Source: Aerococcaceae bacterium DSM 111020 | GTDB taxonomy: Bacteria > Bacillota > Bacilli > Lactobacillales > Aerococcaceae | Length of the DNA stretch: 64,000 bases | Direction: 5' to 3' | Assembly (NCBI GenBank): GCA_015863185.1 | Contig: JACBXP010000002.1 | Location: forward strand, 1 to 64,000 | Shown: one piece after another, positions 22,769 to 31,878 of the stretch | Position numbering within the stretch: the stretch's first letter is position 1 | Layout of the letters: every line of letters starts with the position of its first letter | The notes under the pieces: model-generated | Database searches by the model: none | Told to the model about the DNA's origin: nothing | Seen by the model: the letters and a program-made list of their open reading frames with translations, nothing else | Translations under genes and position numbers: made by a program

Positions 22769-23116
22769 ATGAAAATCAAAATTAACGATACGGATTACGA
22801 GTTGCACTTTGGCTGGGCTTTCTTGCGTCACGCTAACAAGCATTATGGATTAGAAGCGGAAGGCGTAAATACTCAAACCGGCGGTATGGTTATCTTAATG
22901 GCTGGAGCATCAATGAAAGATCCAGATTCTTTCTTGAAGTTGGTTAAGTGCGGATTAGCAAGCGAACAATCACAACCGACGAACTCTGAACTAGAGGGAT
23001 ATGTTGAGAAGTTGATTGAAGATGGGAAATATCAAGAAACGTTTGACCAATTAATCGAAGAAATAAAAAAGCGTCCGATACTAAATCAGGCAACAGCGGG
23101 GAGCGGAGTAATCTAG
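22769..23116 (+). CDS. Tail assembly chaperone gpG
   Basis: 115 residues, typical of the short, unshifted tail assembly chaperone (KIKINDTDYELHFGWAFLRHANKHYG). It sits between tube and tape-measure genes. Near its 3' end lies the heptamer A AAA AAG in the correct phase, where a fraction of ribosomes should slip back by one base to make the longer gpGT. Both forms bind the tape measure during tail assembly. Confidence 0.9.
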   Translation: MKIKINDTDYELHFGWAFLRHANKHYGLEAEGVNTQTGGMVILMAGASMKDPDSFLKLVKCGLASEQSQPTNSELEGYVEKLIEDGKYQETFDQLIEEIKKRPILNQATAGSGVI

Positions 23117-23454
23117 ATTTAGATTATGACGACATCATTGCAATCTGTATCGGCAGATTTAATTTAAGTTTGCTGGAAGCTAAACGATGCACTCCTCACG
23201 AGTTTCAGATTTACTCAAAAGCCTATCATATCAAGGTCAATGACACGAATAGGGATATTGCAATGCAAGCGTGGCTCAATCAAGCCGTGCAAGCGACTAA
23301 AGGTTCGAAGAAGAAACCGAAGCCTAAGTACAGAAAGTTTCAAGATTTTTATGACCATGAGAAGGAATTTGAGCGGATTATCAATGGTGATAAACCACAA
23401 GTAAGAAGAGCATTGAGTTTGGCGGACAGGAACAGACTCCTAAATAGAATGTAG
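22769..23454 (+). CDS. gpGT tail chaperone made by -1 frameshift
   Basis: The T frame is open without its own good start through the end of gpG and on to 23454. Shifting at the slippery heptamer 23065-23071 joins 101 residues of gpG to about 127 residues of T (beginning A-S-D-T-K-S-G), for about 228 in all. The T part has LDLDYDDIIAICIGRFNLS and a basic, lysine-rich C-terminus, in keeping with gpGT proteins, which link the chaperone to the tail tube protein. Confidence 0.85.
23065..23071 (+). promoter_or_regulatory. -1 ribosomal frameshift site (A AAA AAG)
   Basis: In the gpG frame the codons read ATA-AAA-AAG, giving the classic slippery heptamer. The downstream T ORF is in the -1 frame, as required. 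Confidence 0.88.
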
Positions 23455-23468
23455 AAAGGAGGTTATCA

Positions 23469-26400
23469 ATGTCTAATTTAACCGTTACGGCTAAATTAAA
23501 CGCTAACGTCAGCGATTTTAAAAGCGGAATAAATGATGCGAAATCAGCGCTAGACAACCTATCCCGTGCAACGGCGAATGGCGGCGACGGTTTGAAAGGG
23601 ATCGGCAGGCGTATGTTCGGGGCCCAAGTGGCGGCCAATGCGGTCTCTAAAGCGTTCTCTGTGGTCGGGAACGAAATAGGGGCATTAGGTGGCGAACTGA
23701 ACTCGTCAACTAAATCATGGCGGACATTTGAAGGGAATATGCAATCGCTAGGTCGTTCCCCGCAACAGATTAACAAAGCCAAAAGAGCGATGCAAGACTT
23801 TGCAACCAAGACCATTTACAGCGCCTCGGACATGGCAACGACTTATTCTCAAATGGCCTCCATTTGGGAAGGAGACACAGAGCGGTTAGTTAAAGGTATG
23901 GGTGGATTGGCCGCATCGGCAGAAAACCCGAAACAAGCAATGAAAACCATGTCACAGCAAATGACTCAAGCATTAACAAAACCGCAATTACAATGGCAAG
24001 ATTTCAAGCTGATGCTAGAGCAAGCTCCTGCCGGGATGGCGGCGGTGGCAAAAGAAATGGGCATGTCGTTAGACGATTTGGTCGCTAGTATTCAAGACGG
24101 CGAAATTTCATCAAGAGACTTTGCTAATGCAGTCGCAAAAGTTGGAACGAATGAACAGTATTCGAAAATGGCAGAACAATTCAAGACCGTAGATGAAGCA
24201 ATGGATGGATTGAGAGAGACCGTGGCCAATAAACTGTTGCCGGCCTTTGAGAAACTGAGCGACAAAGGAATTAAAGCAATTAGTAAGTTGTCGGATGCTA
24301 TCGATGACTTCGATTTCGACGGTTTCAAAAAAGGGTTTAAAGATTTCTTTTCAGATATTGGTTCTGGGGCTAAAAATCCGTTTGAAGGTTTAGTGAAAAA
24401 GATTAACAAAGGGATAGACAGCCTTAAAAAGATAGATATTGCAAAAGAACTTGATGGTTGGAAAAACAAGGCGATTAAAGGAGTGCAGAAAGCTCTAGAT
24501 TTCGGCGAAAACCTCGGGAATGCTTTGTCGGAAAGTATTTCTAAAATAGATTGGAAAAGCCTAGGGGGCGCGATTGGCGAAGGCATAACCAACTTGTGGT
24601 ATGACATTCCGGAGTTTTTCTCTGAACTTGATGTGAAAGGCATCTACAATAGCGCTAAAAAGTTAACAGGGTCAATCGCACAAGTTATAACCAACGCGTT
24701 CGAAGGAATGTGGGACGGAATCCTATTGACTGAGGGCGCTTTAGAAGAATGGAACGCTCTCAAGAAATTCGATTCAGAATTATCTAACATCGAATTTAAT
24801 GGTGACTTCGGTAAGTTGTGGAGCGATGTTCAATCGGCATGGGATTCCGCAATGGCGTCAGTGAACTTTGAATTTGACTGGAATGACATTCTTCCTGATT
24901 TGTCATGGGATGACAGCCTTATTTCAAACTGGGAAATGGATTGGAACGCTCCTTTAGAATCATTGCGATCATTATGGGAAGAATTTAAATCTAGCGTTAA
25001 AGAAATTTTCTCTGAAACCGATTGGTTTGAACTCCCTGAATTTAGCTGGGGAGAATGGAGCATTGATTGGCCTGAATTCGATTTATCAGGGTTCGAAAAT
25101 CCAATCCCTAAAATTATAGAAATGGTTTCGGGATGGTTTAGCAATTTCAGTTGGCCTAGTTTCTCGTGGCCCGAATTCAATTTACCCGAACTCAATATAT
25201 CAATGATTGAATTGGGTGAAAACCCATTAGAAAAAGTCAAAGAAACAGTATCTGGTTGGTTCAGTGGTTTCAGTTGGCCTAGCTTTAGCTGGCCTAAATT
25301 CAATATTCCTAAAATATCCTTCCCTAAGATAGAGCTTCCTGATAATCCTTTGACTGCTGTTATAGACACGGTGAAGGGTTGGTTCAGTAATTTTTCTTGG
25401 CCTGAATTCAGTTGGCCTGAATTTAATTGGCCAGATCTATCAAGTATATTCGGGGGTGGATCTGCTCCTGAATCGCAAACAATAAGCTCTTCCGAAGTTA
25501 GCATTGGAGAAGTTAATGTTACGGCTAGCTCTGTAAATACGGAAGGTATCACATCGATGATAGAATCTTCTATTTCTTCGATTGATTTTTCCGGTTCATT
25601 TTCAAATATTGGCGACAGTATCGGTACGAGTCTTACGACATCCATCCAGACAGCAATGACAACCGTGCAGACGTCTATTCAGACACTGGCGACCACAATC
25701 GGAACGACGTTACAGACGTCACTTTCGACGGCGTTTTCAACGCTTGGCACGACACTGGCGACAACAATGGCGACGGCATTCTCAACGATCGGGACGACAA
25801 TCTCAACTGGTTTAGTTGTGCCTATCCAAACGGCGATGGCGCAAGTAACAACCGTCGCTCAATCGGCGATGCAGTCATTGGCTTCAGCGGTGCAGTCAGG
25901 AGTTAGTCAAGCGGTGTCTTCGGCTGGCCAATTCTCGAAAGTCACATCGACAATTCAAAGTGCATTAGCGCCAGCTCCCGGCATAGCCAGCGCAATTATG
26001 TCAGCAACGGCCGCGACACTAGCTTCAGGAGCAGGAGCGGCACAATCGGCCGGAGCTCAAATGGGAGCTGGCTTCTTGGCCGGGTTATCTTCCATGGAAG
26101 GTGCAATCGTGGCCAAGGCGTCATCGATTGCGAGCGCGGCCGCATCGGCAATGAGAGCGGCACTTGATATTCATTCGCCTTCTCGTGTGACAGAAAAACT
26201 CGGTGGATTCACGGGGGAAGGGTTCGTTATTGGTTTGGCCAATATGACCAAGAAGGCTTACAAAGTAGCAAGAGAATTCGCATTAGCGGCCGTTCCACAG
26301 ATTGATGATGCTTCATTAAATTATCGTGGCGCGGTCTCTATGGATCATGACATCTCTGGCGTTGGGCATCGACAAGGACAACTCAATTCGCTTATTAGCG

Positions 26401-26519
26401 CAATGGAGAGCGGTCAAGTCGTGACAATGGACGGTTATGTTGTTGGCCAGGTGCAGAACAGATATAACGATGAGAACATGGCGCAGAATACTAGATTTAA
26501 CGAAAGGTGGGCATGGTAA
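23469..26519 (+). CDS. Tape measure protein with tryptophan-proline repeats
   Basis: 1016 residues, the longest gene of the prophage, placed after gpGT as expected. The N-terminal 260 residues carry the TP901-type tape-measure core (MTTYSQMASIWEGD, FKLMLEQAPAGMAAVAKEMG). The centre (about 470-690) is aromatic, with repeats of 41 residues starting G-W-F-S and containing SWPxFSWPxFN, at exactly 123-bp spacing. The region 690-880 is alanine-, serine- and threonine-rich and helical. The length suggests a tail of about 150 nm if the usual 0.15 nm per residue applies. Confidence 0.93.
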   Translation: MSNLTVTAKLNANVSDFKSGINDAKSALDNLSRATANGGDGLKGIGRRMFGAQVAANAVSKAFSVVGNEIGALGGELNSSTKSWRTFEGNMQSLGRSPQQINKAKRAMQDFATKTIYSASDMATTYSQMASIWEGDTERLVKGMGGLAASAENPKQAMKTMSQQMTQALTKPQLQWQDFKLMLEQAPAGMAAVAKEMGMSLDDLVASIQDGEISSRDFANAVAKVGTNEQYSKMAEQFKTVDEAMDGLRETVANKLLPAFEKLSDKGIKAISKLSDAIDDFDFDGFKKGFKDFFSDIGSGAKNPFEGLVKKINKGIDSLKKIDIAKELDGWKNKAIKGVQKALDFGENLGNALSESISKIDWKSLGGAIGEGITNLWYDIPEFFSELDVKGIYNSAKKLTGSIAQVITNAFEGMWDGILLTEGALEEWNALKKFDSELSNIEFNGDFGKLWSDVQSAWDSAMASVNFEFDWNDILPDLSWDDSLISNWEMDWNAPLESLRSLWEEFKSSVKEIFSETDWFELPEFSWGEWSIDWPEFDLSGFENPIPKIIEMVSGWFSNFSWPSFSWPEFNLPELNISMIELGENPLEKVKETVSGWFSGFSWPSFSWPKFNIPKISFPKIELPDNPLTAVIDTVKGWFSNFSWPEFSWPEFNWPDLSSIFGGGSAPESQTISSSEVSIGEVNVTASSVNTEGITSMIESSISSIDFSGSFSNIGDSIGTSLTTSIQTAMTTVQTSIQTLATTIGTTLQTSLSTAFSTLGTTLATTMATAFSTIGTTISTGLVVPIQTAMAQVTTVAQSAMQSLASAVQSGVSQAVSSAGQFSKVTSTIQSALAPAPGIASAIMSATAATLASGAGAAQSAGAQMGAGFLAGLSSMEGAIVAKASSIASAAASAMRAALDIHSPSRVTEKLGGFTGEGFVIGLANMTKKAYKVAREFALAAVPQIDDASLNYRGAVSMDHDISGVGHRQGQLNSLISAMESGQVVTMDGYVVGQVQNRYNDENMAQNTRFNERWAW
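25131..25440 (+). repeat. Three 123-bp repeats in the tape-measure gene
   Basis: Units start at 25131, 25254 and 25377 and encode 41 residues each with G-W-F-S-N/G-F and then two or three W-P-x-F motifs. A weaker, earlier relative (WPEFDLSGFENP) lies just before. The constant spacing suggests tandem duplication inside the gene. Confidence 0.8.
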
Positions 26520-27073
26520 TGGAGAAGATACAATTCAATAATTTTGATTCTGAAAAGTATGGGTTGTATCTCCTTCAGAGAGATGCACCCACTCCGACAG
26601 AGAAGTCGGTTGTTGAAAACATACCGTTCGCTCAAGGATTGCAAGACTATTCACTAATCATGGGCGAGCGGATATTTAATAACCGCGAAATCGAGTATGA
26701 ATTCAGAGCATTTAATGAACAGTATCCAAATAGAAAGATATTAGAGCATAAGATTAAACAAGAAACCATGATGGTTGGAACAACTAAATTATTTGATTCT
26801 CATGACATCGGTTTCTATTGGTTGGGCAAATGTAAGAGTGTGACCGTGGACGATGACGAAGGTTTCAAGTGGCTAACGGTTCGGTTGGTCTTTGACGTTT
26901 ATCCTTTCATGTTCGCAGAAAATGATTTTCTCGAGGATTTATGGGATCCGTTGCAGTTCGACCATCATGCGATAGCTTTTAATGAATATCGTGTGGACGG
27001 CGAAGAAACAATAACATTGTATAACTGGGGCGACCGCAAGGTCTATCCAATCGTAGAAGTGGAGGTGGATTGA
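26519..27073 (+). CDS. Distal tail protein (Dit)
   Basis: 184 residues from the ATG that overlaps the tape-measure stop (TAATG), eight bases after AAAGGTGG. The sequence, with VENIPFAQGLQDYSLIMGERIFNNREIEYEF and WLGKCKSVTVDDD, is that of a short Dit of the TP901-1/SPP1 type. It has no carbohydrate-binding insertion. It forms the hub ring at the tail tip. Confidence 0.86.
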   Translation: MEKIQFNNFDSEKYGLYLLQRDAPTPTEKSVVENIPFAQGLQDYSLIMGERIFNNREIEYEFRAFNEQYPNRKILEHKIKQETMMVGTTKLFDSHDIGFYWLGKCKSVTVDDDEGFKWLTVRLVFDVYPFMFAENDFLEDLWDPLQFDHHAIAFNEYRVDGEETITLYNWGDRKVYPIVEVEVD

Positions 27074-27669
27074 TGGCTGAGATAGGCGGATTCGTTAAGA
27101 TAGTCAATGTTCCGATTGTTCTTTATTGGGACAGCGAAAAGGCTTTGGCTAGAGATCGAACAAAGTCCGGATCGTGGCGGAACACCGGCAATCATCGTGT
27201 GATTAATAAGATTACACGTAACGGAGTAACAGTCTATGCTATCAGAGACACTTCCGATTCGTACGGTATTGGCTGGATCAGAGAAGATGACCTAGGCAGT
27301 CTTGGGGTTAATACCGAGAAAATGCGAACGTATATCGTCCGTGCTGGGGACACCTTATGGAAGATAGCGCAACAATTCGGGGTAACGGTCAATGATTTAA
27401 GAGCTTGGAACGGCATAGCTGGAGACTTGATTAATATCGGACAAGTTCTAATTGTCGGGCAAGGCGGAACGACCATCACAACCGAGACTAAGGACGGTAT
27501 CGAGACTAAGCCGGTCAATACTATCACTATGGAGATCGACGGCAAGGTCATCGAGCTGAAAGAAGGCATCAACAATAATTTGTTTGAATTGCCAGTTGGT
27601 GCTACCGAGGTCAAGCTCAAAGGGAACGGAACGGTTAAGTTCAGATATAGACCGGAGGTAATGGGCTGA
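27073..27669 (+). CDS. Tail-tip protein with SH3-like and LysM domains
   Basis: 198 residues starting in a TGATG overlap with dit. Residues about 10-70 form an SH3-like module (LYWDSEKALARDRT through GWIREDDLG), and 84-128 a LysM domain (YIVRAGDTLWKIAQQFGV), which binds peptidoglycan. The C-terminal 60 residues are beta-rich. A LysM protein between Dit and Tal is not usual in short-Dit phages; it may help grip the cell wall. The SH3-like module recurs at the end of a later adhesin gene. Confidence 0.82.
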   Translation: MAEIGGFVKIVNVPIVLYWDSEKALARDRTKSGSWRNTGNHRVINKITRNGVTVYAIRDTSDSYGIGWIREDDLGSLGVNTEKMRTYIVRAGDTLWKIAQQFGVTVNDLRAWNGIAGDLINIGQVLIVGQGGTTITTETKDGIETKPVNTITMEIDGKVIELKEGINNNLFELPVGATEVKLKGNGTVKFRYRPEVMG

Positions 27670-28853
27670 TGTATAAAGTTTATTACCGCAGTAGGTTTGA
27701 CTCGAACGACGAACAGGTCTTGCACGATTTAGAAACGACACAAACATTGGTGGAAGGAACCATCACACAGTCGTTAGACAAGATACCGACATTTGAATTC
27801 AACATCAGCATGGATAATGATTTATATGATGTACTCGATCCAATCAATGGTATCGTCCGAGTCGTGAACGGCATGGATAATGAAATTGAGTTCGAAGGAC
27901 GAATCTTGCAACCGACAGCATCGATGAATCGTAACGGCTTTACGAAGTCTTTCGTTTGTGAGGGTTACTTATCTTACCTCCACGACAGCGCACAGACCTA
28001 TGCGAAGTTCGGTAATAATGGCGTTAAAGGCTATTTGACAAGAGTTATCAGCGAGCATAACAAACAAGTTGAGCCGCACAAGCAAATCAAAGTCGGTAAC
28101 GTGACGGTGAGTGACACGGACAATTATCCACATAGTTATATCGATTACGAAAGTACATTTGACACTCTGCGAAGTTTTTTGAAGGAACGATTCGGAGGTG
28201 TCTTTGTCATGCGCAATACACCAAGCGGTTTAGTTCTTGACTACCTGAAAATAGAAGATGCTGGAGATCACGGCAAGAGCCCGATTGCTTTAGGTCAGAA
28301 CATCAAGACCGCAAGACGAAACGTGAACTTCGACCAGCTAATCACTCGATTAGTACCGGTAGGGAATACGGTTGAAGGCCAGAAACAAGATGAATCGACT
28401 CCGGATGGGCAGAAGACGACAAGTGAAAGAATAACGATCGCTTCTGTTAATGGTGGACGGAACTATCTAGAAGACAGCGATTTAATCCGACACTTCGGTA
28501 TTCGCCAGAAAATCGTGATGTTCGACCATACCAAGACAGCTTCTGAATTATTAAGGAAAGCTCGAGAGTTTATGAAGCGACAAGAGATTGCTATGGCAAG
28601 CTGGGACATCGAGACAGTGGAAATGTATTTGATAGATAAGAACTTTGACAAATATAAGATTGGTAACTTTCATCCAATCATTAATCCTCCAATTAGCGGT
28701 ATCGAAGAGCTGCAGATAGTGGAGAAACAAATAAGATTCTCACAACCGCAGTCTGTTCGTTTGACCATTGGGAGTCAAATCCAAACGTTCAGCTCGTACC
28801 AAGCGCATTCTCGTAAGAGTTCTGAGGCGTATAAAAACTTTATGGGGAGGTAA
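27669..28853 (+). CDS. Tail-associated baseplate hub protein (Tal, N-terminal type)
   Basis: 394 residues. The pattern EFNISMDNDLYDVLDPINGIVRV, then FVCEGYLSYLHDS and FLKERFGGVFV, matches the gp27-like N-terminal hub domain of phage minor structural proteins. It ends after this domain, so it has no peptidase or lysozyme part. It closes the tail tube below Dit and holds the adhesins. Confidence 0.88.
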   Translation: MYKVYYRSRFDSNDEQVLHDLETTQTLVEGTITQSLDKIPTFEFNISMDNDLYDVLDPINGIVRVVNGMDNEIEFEGRILQPTASMNRNGFTKSFVCEGYLSYLHDSAQTYAKFGNNGVKGYLTRVISEHNKQVEPHKQIKVGNVTVSDTDNYPHSYIDYESTFDTLRSFLKERFGGVFVMRNTPSGLVLDYLKIEDAGDHGKSPIALGQNIKTARRNVNFDQLITRLVPVGNTVEGQKQDESTPDGQKTTSERITIASVNGGRNYLEDSDLIRHFGIRQKIVMFDHTKTASELLRKAREFMKRQEIAMASWDIETVEMYLIDKNFDKYKIGNFHPIINPPISGIEELQIVEKQIRFSQPQSVRLTIGSQIQTFSSYQAHSRKSSEAYKNFMGR

Positions 28854-28857
28854 ATAG

Positions 28858-29247
28858 ATGGACTATCAAAGTATGAAAATCGTTCCTCTCGGCAAAACGG
28901 AGTTAGAAATCGACGTCATCGACATGCTCCGGCGGTTATTAAAGAGTGTTACAGGCAAAGATGCGCGCTACCCGATTTGGTGGTTGTTGCAACACGCACA
29001 GTCAGAAGAAGATGAAGCATTGATTATTAGAATTGATTTACAAGCATTGTTCTTTCAATTTGTAAATGACAGCACCATCAATCAAGAAGTAATTGACGCA
29101 AGAAATAATTTCGACTTACTCAATCTATATCTTGACGATATGGAACGAAGAATTGAAGAATACGAAAAAATTATTGGCGGTAACACGCAAGAACCGATTG
29201 ATGAGTATGTCAGCGTCACAATCAACTTTATAGAACAGGAGGGATAG
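28858..29247 (+). CDS. Small tail protein of unknown function
   Basis: 129 residues, helical with a coiled-coil-like stretch at 80-105 (NNFDLLNLYLDDMERRIEEYEK). It lies between the hub and adhesin genes and may be a baseplate linker. Not recognised. Confidence 0.65.
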   Translation: MDYQSMKIVPLGKTELEIDVIDMLRRLLKSVTGKDARYPIWWLLQHAQSEEDEALIIRIDLQALFFQFVNDSTINQEVIDARNNFDLLNLYLDDMERRIEEYEKIIGGNTQEPIDEYVSVTINFIEQEG

Positions 29248-29248
29248 A

Positions 29249-30436
29249 TTGGAATTTGAAGAAATATTAACCACAATATTATCTCAAGGGATACCAGCCA
29301 GCACTGTCTTAAGAGCAATCCATGACGGACTTGTGGAAGTTAACAAGAGCTCGGCGAACAATATCCGGTCGATTAAAGAACTGGAAGAATTAATGGTCAT
29401 CGTCCGAAAGGCACAAGGAGAAGATACGAGTTCGCCAGAGGTTGTCTTATCTAGGGGTGGCCGGGCCAATTTAAAAGCGAGACTTGATGAGTTCGAAGCA
29501 CGGCTTGCCCGGATTGATACTGAGATTGAGTTGAAGCGACCTTATCGCGAGACCAAGACCAAGACTGTTGTTGTGCCGTTTAAAGTCGAGACGCGCCAGG
29601 ATAGCTCCGTCTACACTACTGATAGCTATACACAACAAAAAGGGGTTGACGGTAGCAAGACTATCACGTACGAAGAAGAATATATCAATGGTGAATCGAC
29701 AGGTCGTATATTTAACGAGCAAATCACAAGCGAGAAAGCACCAGTAAATGAAATAAGAATCGTTGGAACGAAAGTTCTCAACCCGAAATCAATCAGATAT
29801 ATTCGCTTTAGTAACGTCATTGAGGACCCAAGAGAGGGGCGCTGGGCGGAGATTGAAGTCTATGCGGACGGCAGAAACATTGCTTCATCAGCAACGATTA
29901 AAGCGAACAAGAATTCTAGCATTATCAACCGGGAGCGGTTATTTGATGGGAACAAAGGTTCGTTAAGCACGATTGTTAAAGGCGACAGGACACCATGGCT
30001 AGAGCTTGATTTTGGCACAGCTCGTAAAGACTTGACCGAGATTAAGTTCAGCTTGCCTGCTGGGATTACTTTTAATTATTTAGTCATAGACATCTCACCA
30101 GACGGATTTAATTATTCTCGAGTCTATGACGGCGGAAGAACGCTGGCAAAGGCGGAAGATTATGTGATTCCTCCTTCCGAACTACATGGGCCAGCGAAGT
30201 CGACTTATACAGACTTTGCAAATCAAAATCAGGTTGCTATCGGTGGGAATATCAGAATCACGGCAAGCCCAATTCGCTTATATTGGGACTCAGACAGAGC
30301 GTTGTCAAGGAATACCTACCAATCAGGGTTATGGTACAACCGCGGAACGCACAAAGTGGTTAATAAACGGACAGTCAACGGGGTCACTGTATATGGCTTA
30401 GATATTGGTTGGATAAGGGAAGACGATAATCGATGA
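29249..30436 (+). CDS. Modular tail adhesin: G5, discoidin-like and SH3-like domains
   Basis: 395 residues starting at TTG after GGAGG. Parts in order: an N-terminal helical or coiled-coil region (1-100), a G5 domain (about 107-175, with QQKGVDGSKTITYEEEY and ending IVGTK), a discoidin-like beta domain (about 182-310, with RYIRFSNV and WLELDFGT) and an SH3-like domain (340-395, LYWDSDRALSRN through GWIREDD). All are carbohydrate- or cell-wall-binding folds, so it probably helps host recognition. Confidence 0.8.
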   Translation: MEFEEILTTILSQGIPASTVLRAIHDGLVEVNKSSANNIRSIKELEELMVIVRKAQGEDTSSPEVVLSRGGRANLKARLDEFEARLARIDTEIELKRPYRETKTKTVVVPFKVETRQDSSVYTTDSYTQQKGVDGSKTITYEEEYINGESTGRIFNEQITSEKAPVNEIRIVGTKVLNPKSIRYIRFSNVIEDPREGRWAEIEVYADGRNIASSATIKANKNSSIINRERLFDGNKGSLSTIVKGDRTPWLELDFGTARKDLTEIKFSLPAGITFNYLVIDISPDGFNYSRVYDGGRTLAKAEDYVIPPSELHGPAKSTYTDFANQNQVAIGGNIRITASPIRLYWDSDRALSRNTYQSGLWYNRGTHKVVNKRTVNGVTVYGLDIGWIREDDNR

Positions 30437-31878
30437 AGAAGATAGAATTTATTCACAAATTAGATAACAGATACAACTTAACGATTAACACGGAAGATAA
30501 TCCACTTGTAATACCTTCAATCAAGAAGGGCGATTACACGTTGAGGGTAACGTCGGACAATTATGTCAGTTTGTCGAAAGAAATAAACATTTACGATAAC
30601 ACAACGCTCAATATTCGATTAATCAGAAAGCCTAAACCAAACTTGGCGCCGTATGGAACCGATTATTACGTTATGGTGGAGCCGGCTAATACAGGACGAT
30701 CCAGCGATAACTTCAATTATGCAACATTGTCAATGCCCTTGGTTGCTGGTCAAGAATACACTCTATCTTTTGACTACGAGCGAATCGGTAGTTATAACGA
30801 CCCTTTCTTTGTCCGTGTGAATTATCCTGATGTTCAACCTGATGTGGAAGTTAAATTAGACGAAAATGTCGGCAGAGCTTATTATACGTTCACGCCTAAC
30901 CGTACGAATTCTGTGAACAGTATTTACATATATGCTGGTCATGTTGGAGAGACGCGAGGTAAAGGGGCGATATTCAGCCGTTTTAAATTAGAACATGGCA
31001 AAGCGTCGGATTACGTCGAACCTGATATTAGAGAGACTGAGAAACAACCACCAATAATAGAGATAGTGACAGATGAAACTACATCTGAAGCTGGATATTC
31101 GACATTGAACGTAACAATTACCGAAAATGCCAGCTCGTCATCATGGCAAGTCTTGACGACTACAGAAAAAATTAAATATCAAACGCTACCTGACGTTAAG
31201 AATGCGAACCTTGATGTAGGGGTTCGCAGAATTAAGACCAAGGGTGTGGACGGCGAGCGCACGATTGTCGCAGAATACGAATATCTTGACGGGGCTAGAA
31301 CCGGAAACAAGCGCGTCATTAGCGACACAGTAACCTTGCAACCAATTAATGAGCAATGGGAAGTGGGTACAAAAGTCGCTACTCAGGTCTCCCCTGATAA
31401 CGTATTGACGCAGTCCAATGTATCGGCGGGAGGGTCGACCAATACATATGTTGACGGTTCCCGAACAAGCGGGGATGCGATACCGCCAGGTAAGACCTTC
31501 GAACTTCGTCAGTGGGCAGAGCCAGCGGGTGCAATGAACATTAGAGCAGGTGATTTAGAGTTAGGTAATAAATATACGCTAGCCTTTGACATGAAGAACA
31601 AAGGGTCTAAAGTCGACATTGCCAAGTTCATTATCGGCACTAGCTTTTTCGGTGGAAATCATTACTTTGACGGCAATGAAGTAACAATCGAACCGAGCGA
31701 AGGACAATACGATTTCACATCTCAATTCAAGAACAATGGCGACACATTAAGTTACAAGTATCAGTTCACGGTGGATAATTACGAAGCGAGCGACTATTTC
31801 CAAGTAGCGTTTACCAATGAGGAAACCAATACAATTGTAGAAATATTTAATCTTAAACTAATAGAAGGGTGGGTATAA
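30433..31878 (+). CDS. Modular tail adhesin with CBM-like and G5 domains
   Basis: 481 residues. The N-terminal 65 residues form a small beta domain like that at the start of the next gene. Residues 70-200 form a CBM-like jelly roll (LSMPLVAGQEYTLSFDYE, TRGKGAIFSRFKLEHG), about 243-318 a G5 domain (KTKGVDGERTIVAEYEY), and 330-481 a second beta-sandwich (GNKYTLAFDMKNKGS). The CBM-like part recurs at the C-terminus of the BppU-like protein. Likely a receptor-binding component. Confidence 0.78.
   Translation: MKKIEFIHKLDNRYNLTINTEDNPLVIPSIKKGDYTLRVTSDNYVSLSKEINIYDNTTLNIRLIRKPKPNLAPYGTDYYVMVEPANTGRSSDNFNYATLSMPLVAGQEYTLSFDYERIGSYNDPFFVRVNYPDVQPDVEVKLDENVGRAYYTFTPNRTNSVNSIYIYAGHVGETRGKGAIFSRFKLEHGKASDYVEPDIRETEKQPPIIEIVTDETTSEAGYSTLNVTITENASSSSWQVLTTTEKIKYQTLPDVKNANLDVGVRRIKTKGVDGERTIVAEYEYLDGARTGNKRVISDTVTLQPINEQWEVGTKVATQVSPDNVLTQSNVSAGGSTNTYVDGSRTSGDAIPPGKTFELRQWAEPAGAMNIRAGDLELGNKYTLAFDMKNKGSKVDIAKFIIGTSFFGGNHYFDGNEVTIEPSEGQYDFTSQFKNNGDTLSYKYQFTVDNYEASDYFQVAFTNEETNTIVEIFNLKLIEGWV

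Noticed and set aside
23170-23454. Separate gene with a TTG start for the T part of the tail chaperone
   Set aside because: No ribosome site before this TTG, and the frame is open back to the slippery site, so it is the second half of gpGT.
24092-24643. 183-codon reverse-strand frame opposite the tape measure
   Set aside because: Serine/proline/phenylalanine-rich shadow composition without start signals; it lies inside a well-supported gene.
24830-25645. 271-codon open frame on the reverse strand opposite the tape-measure gene
   Set aside because: It is the mirror of the repetitive tape-measure region, has no ribosome site, and the forward gene is certain.
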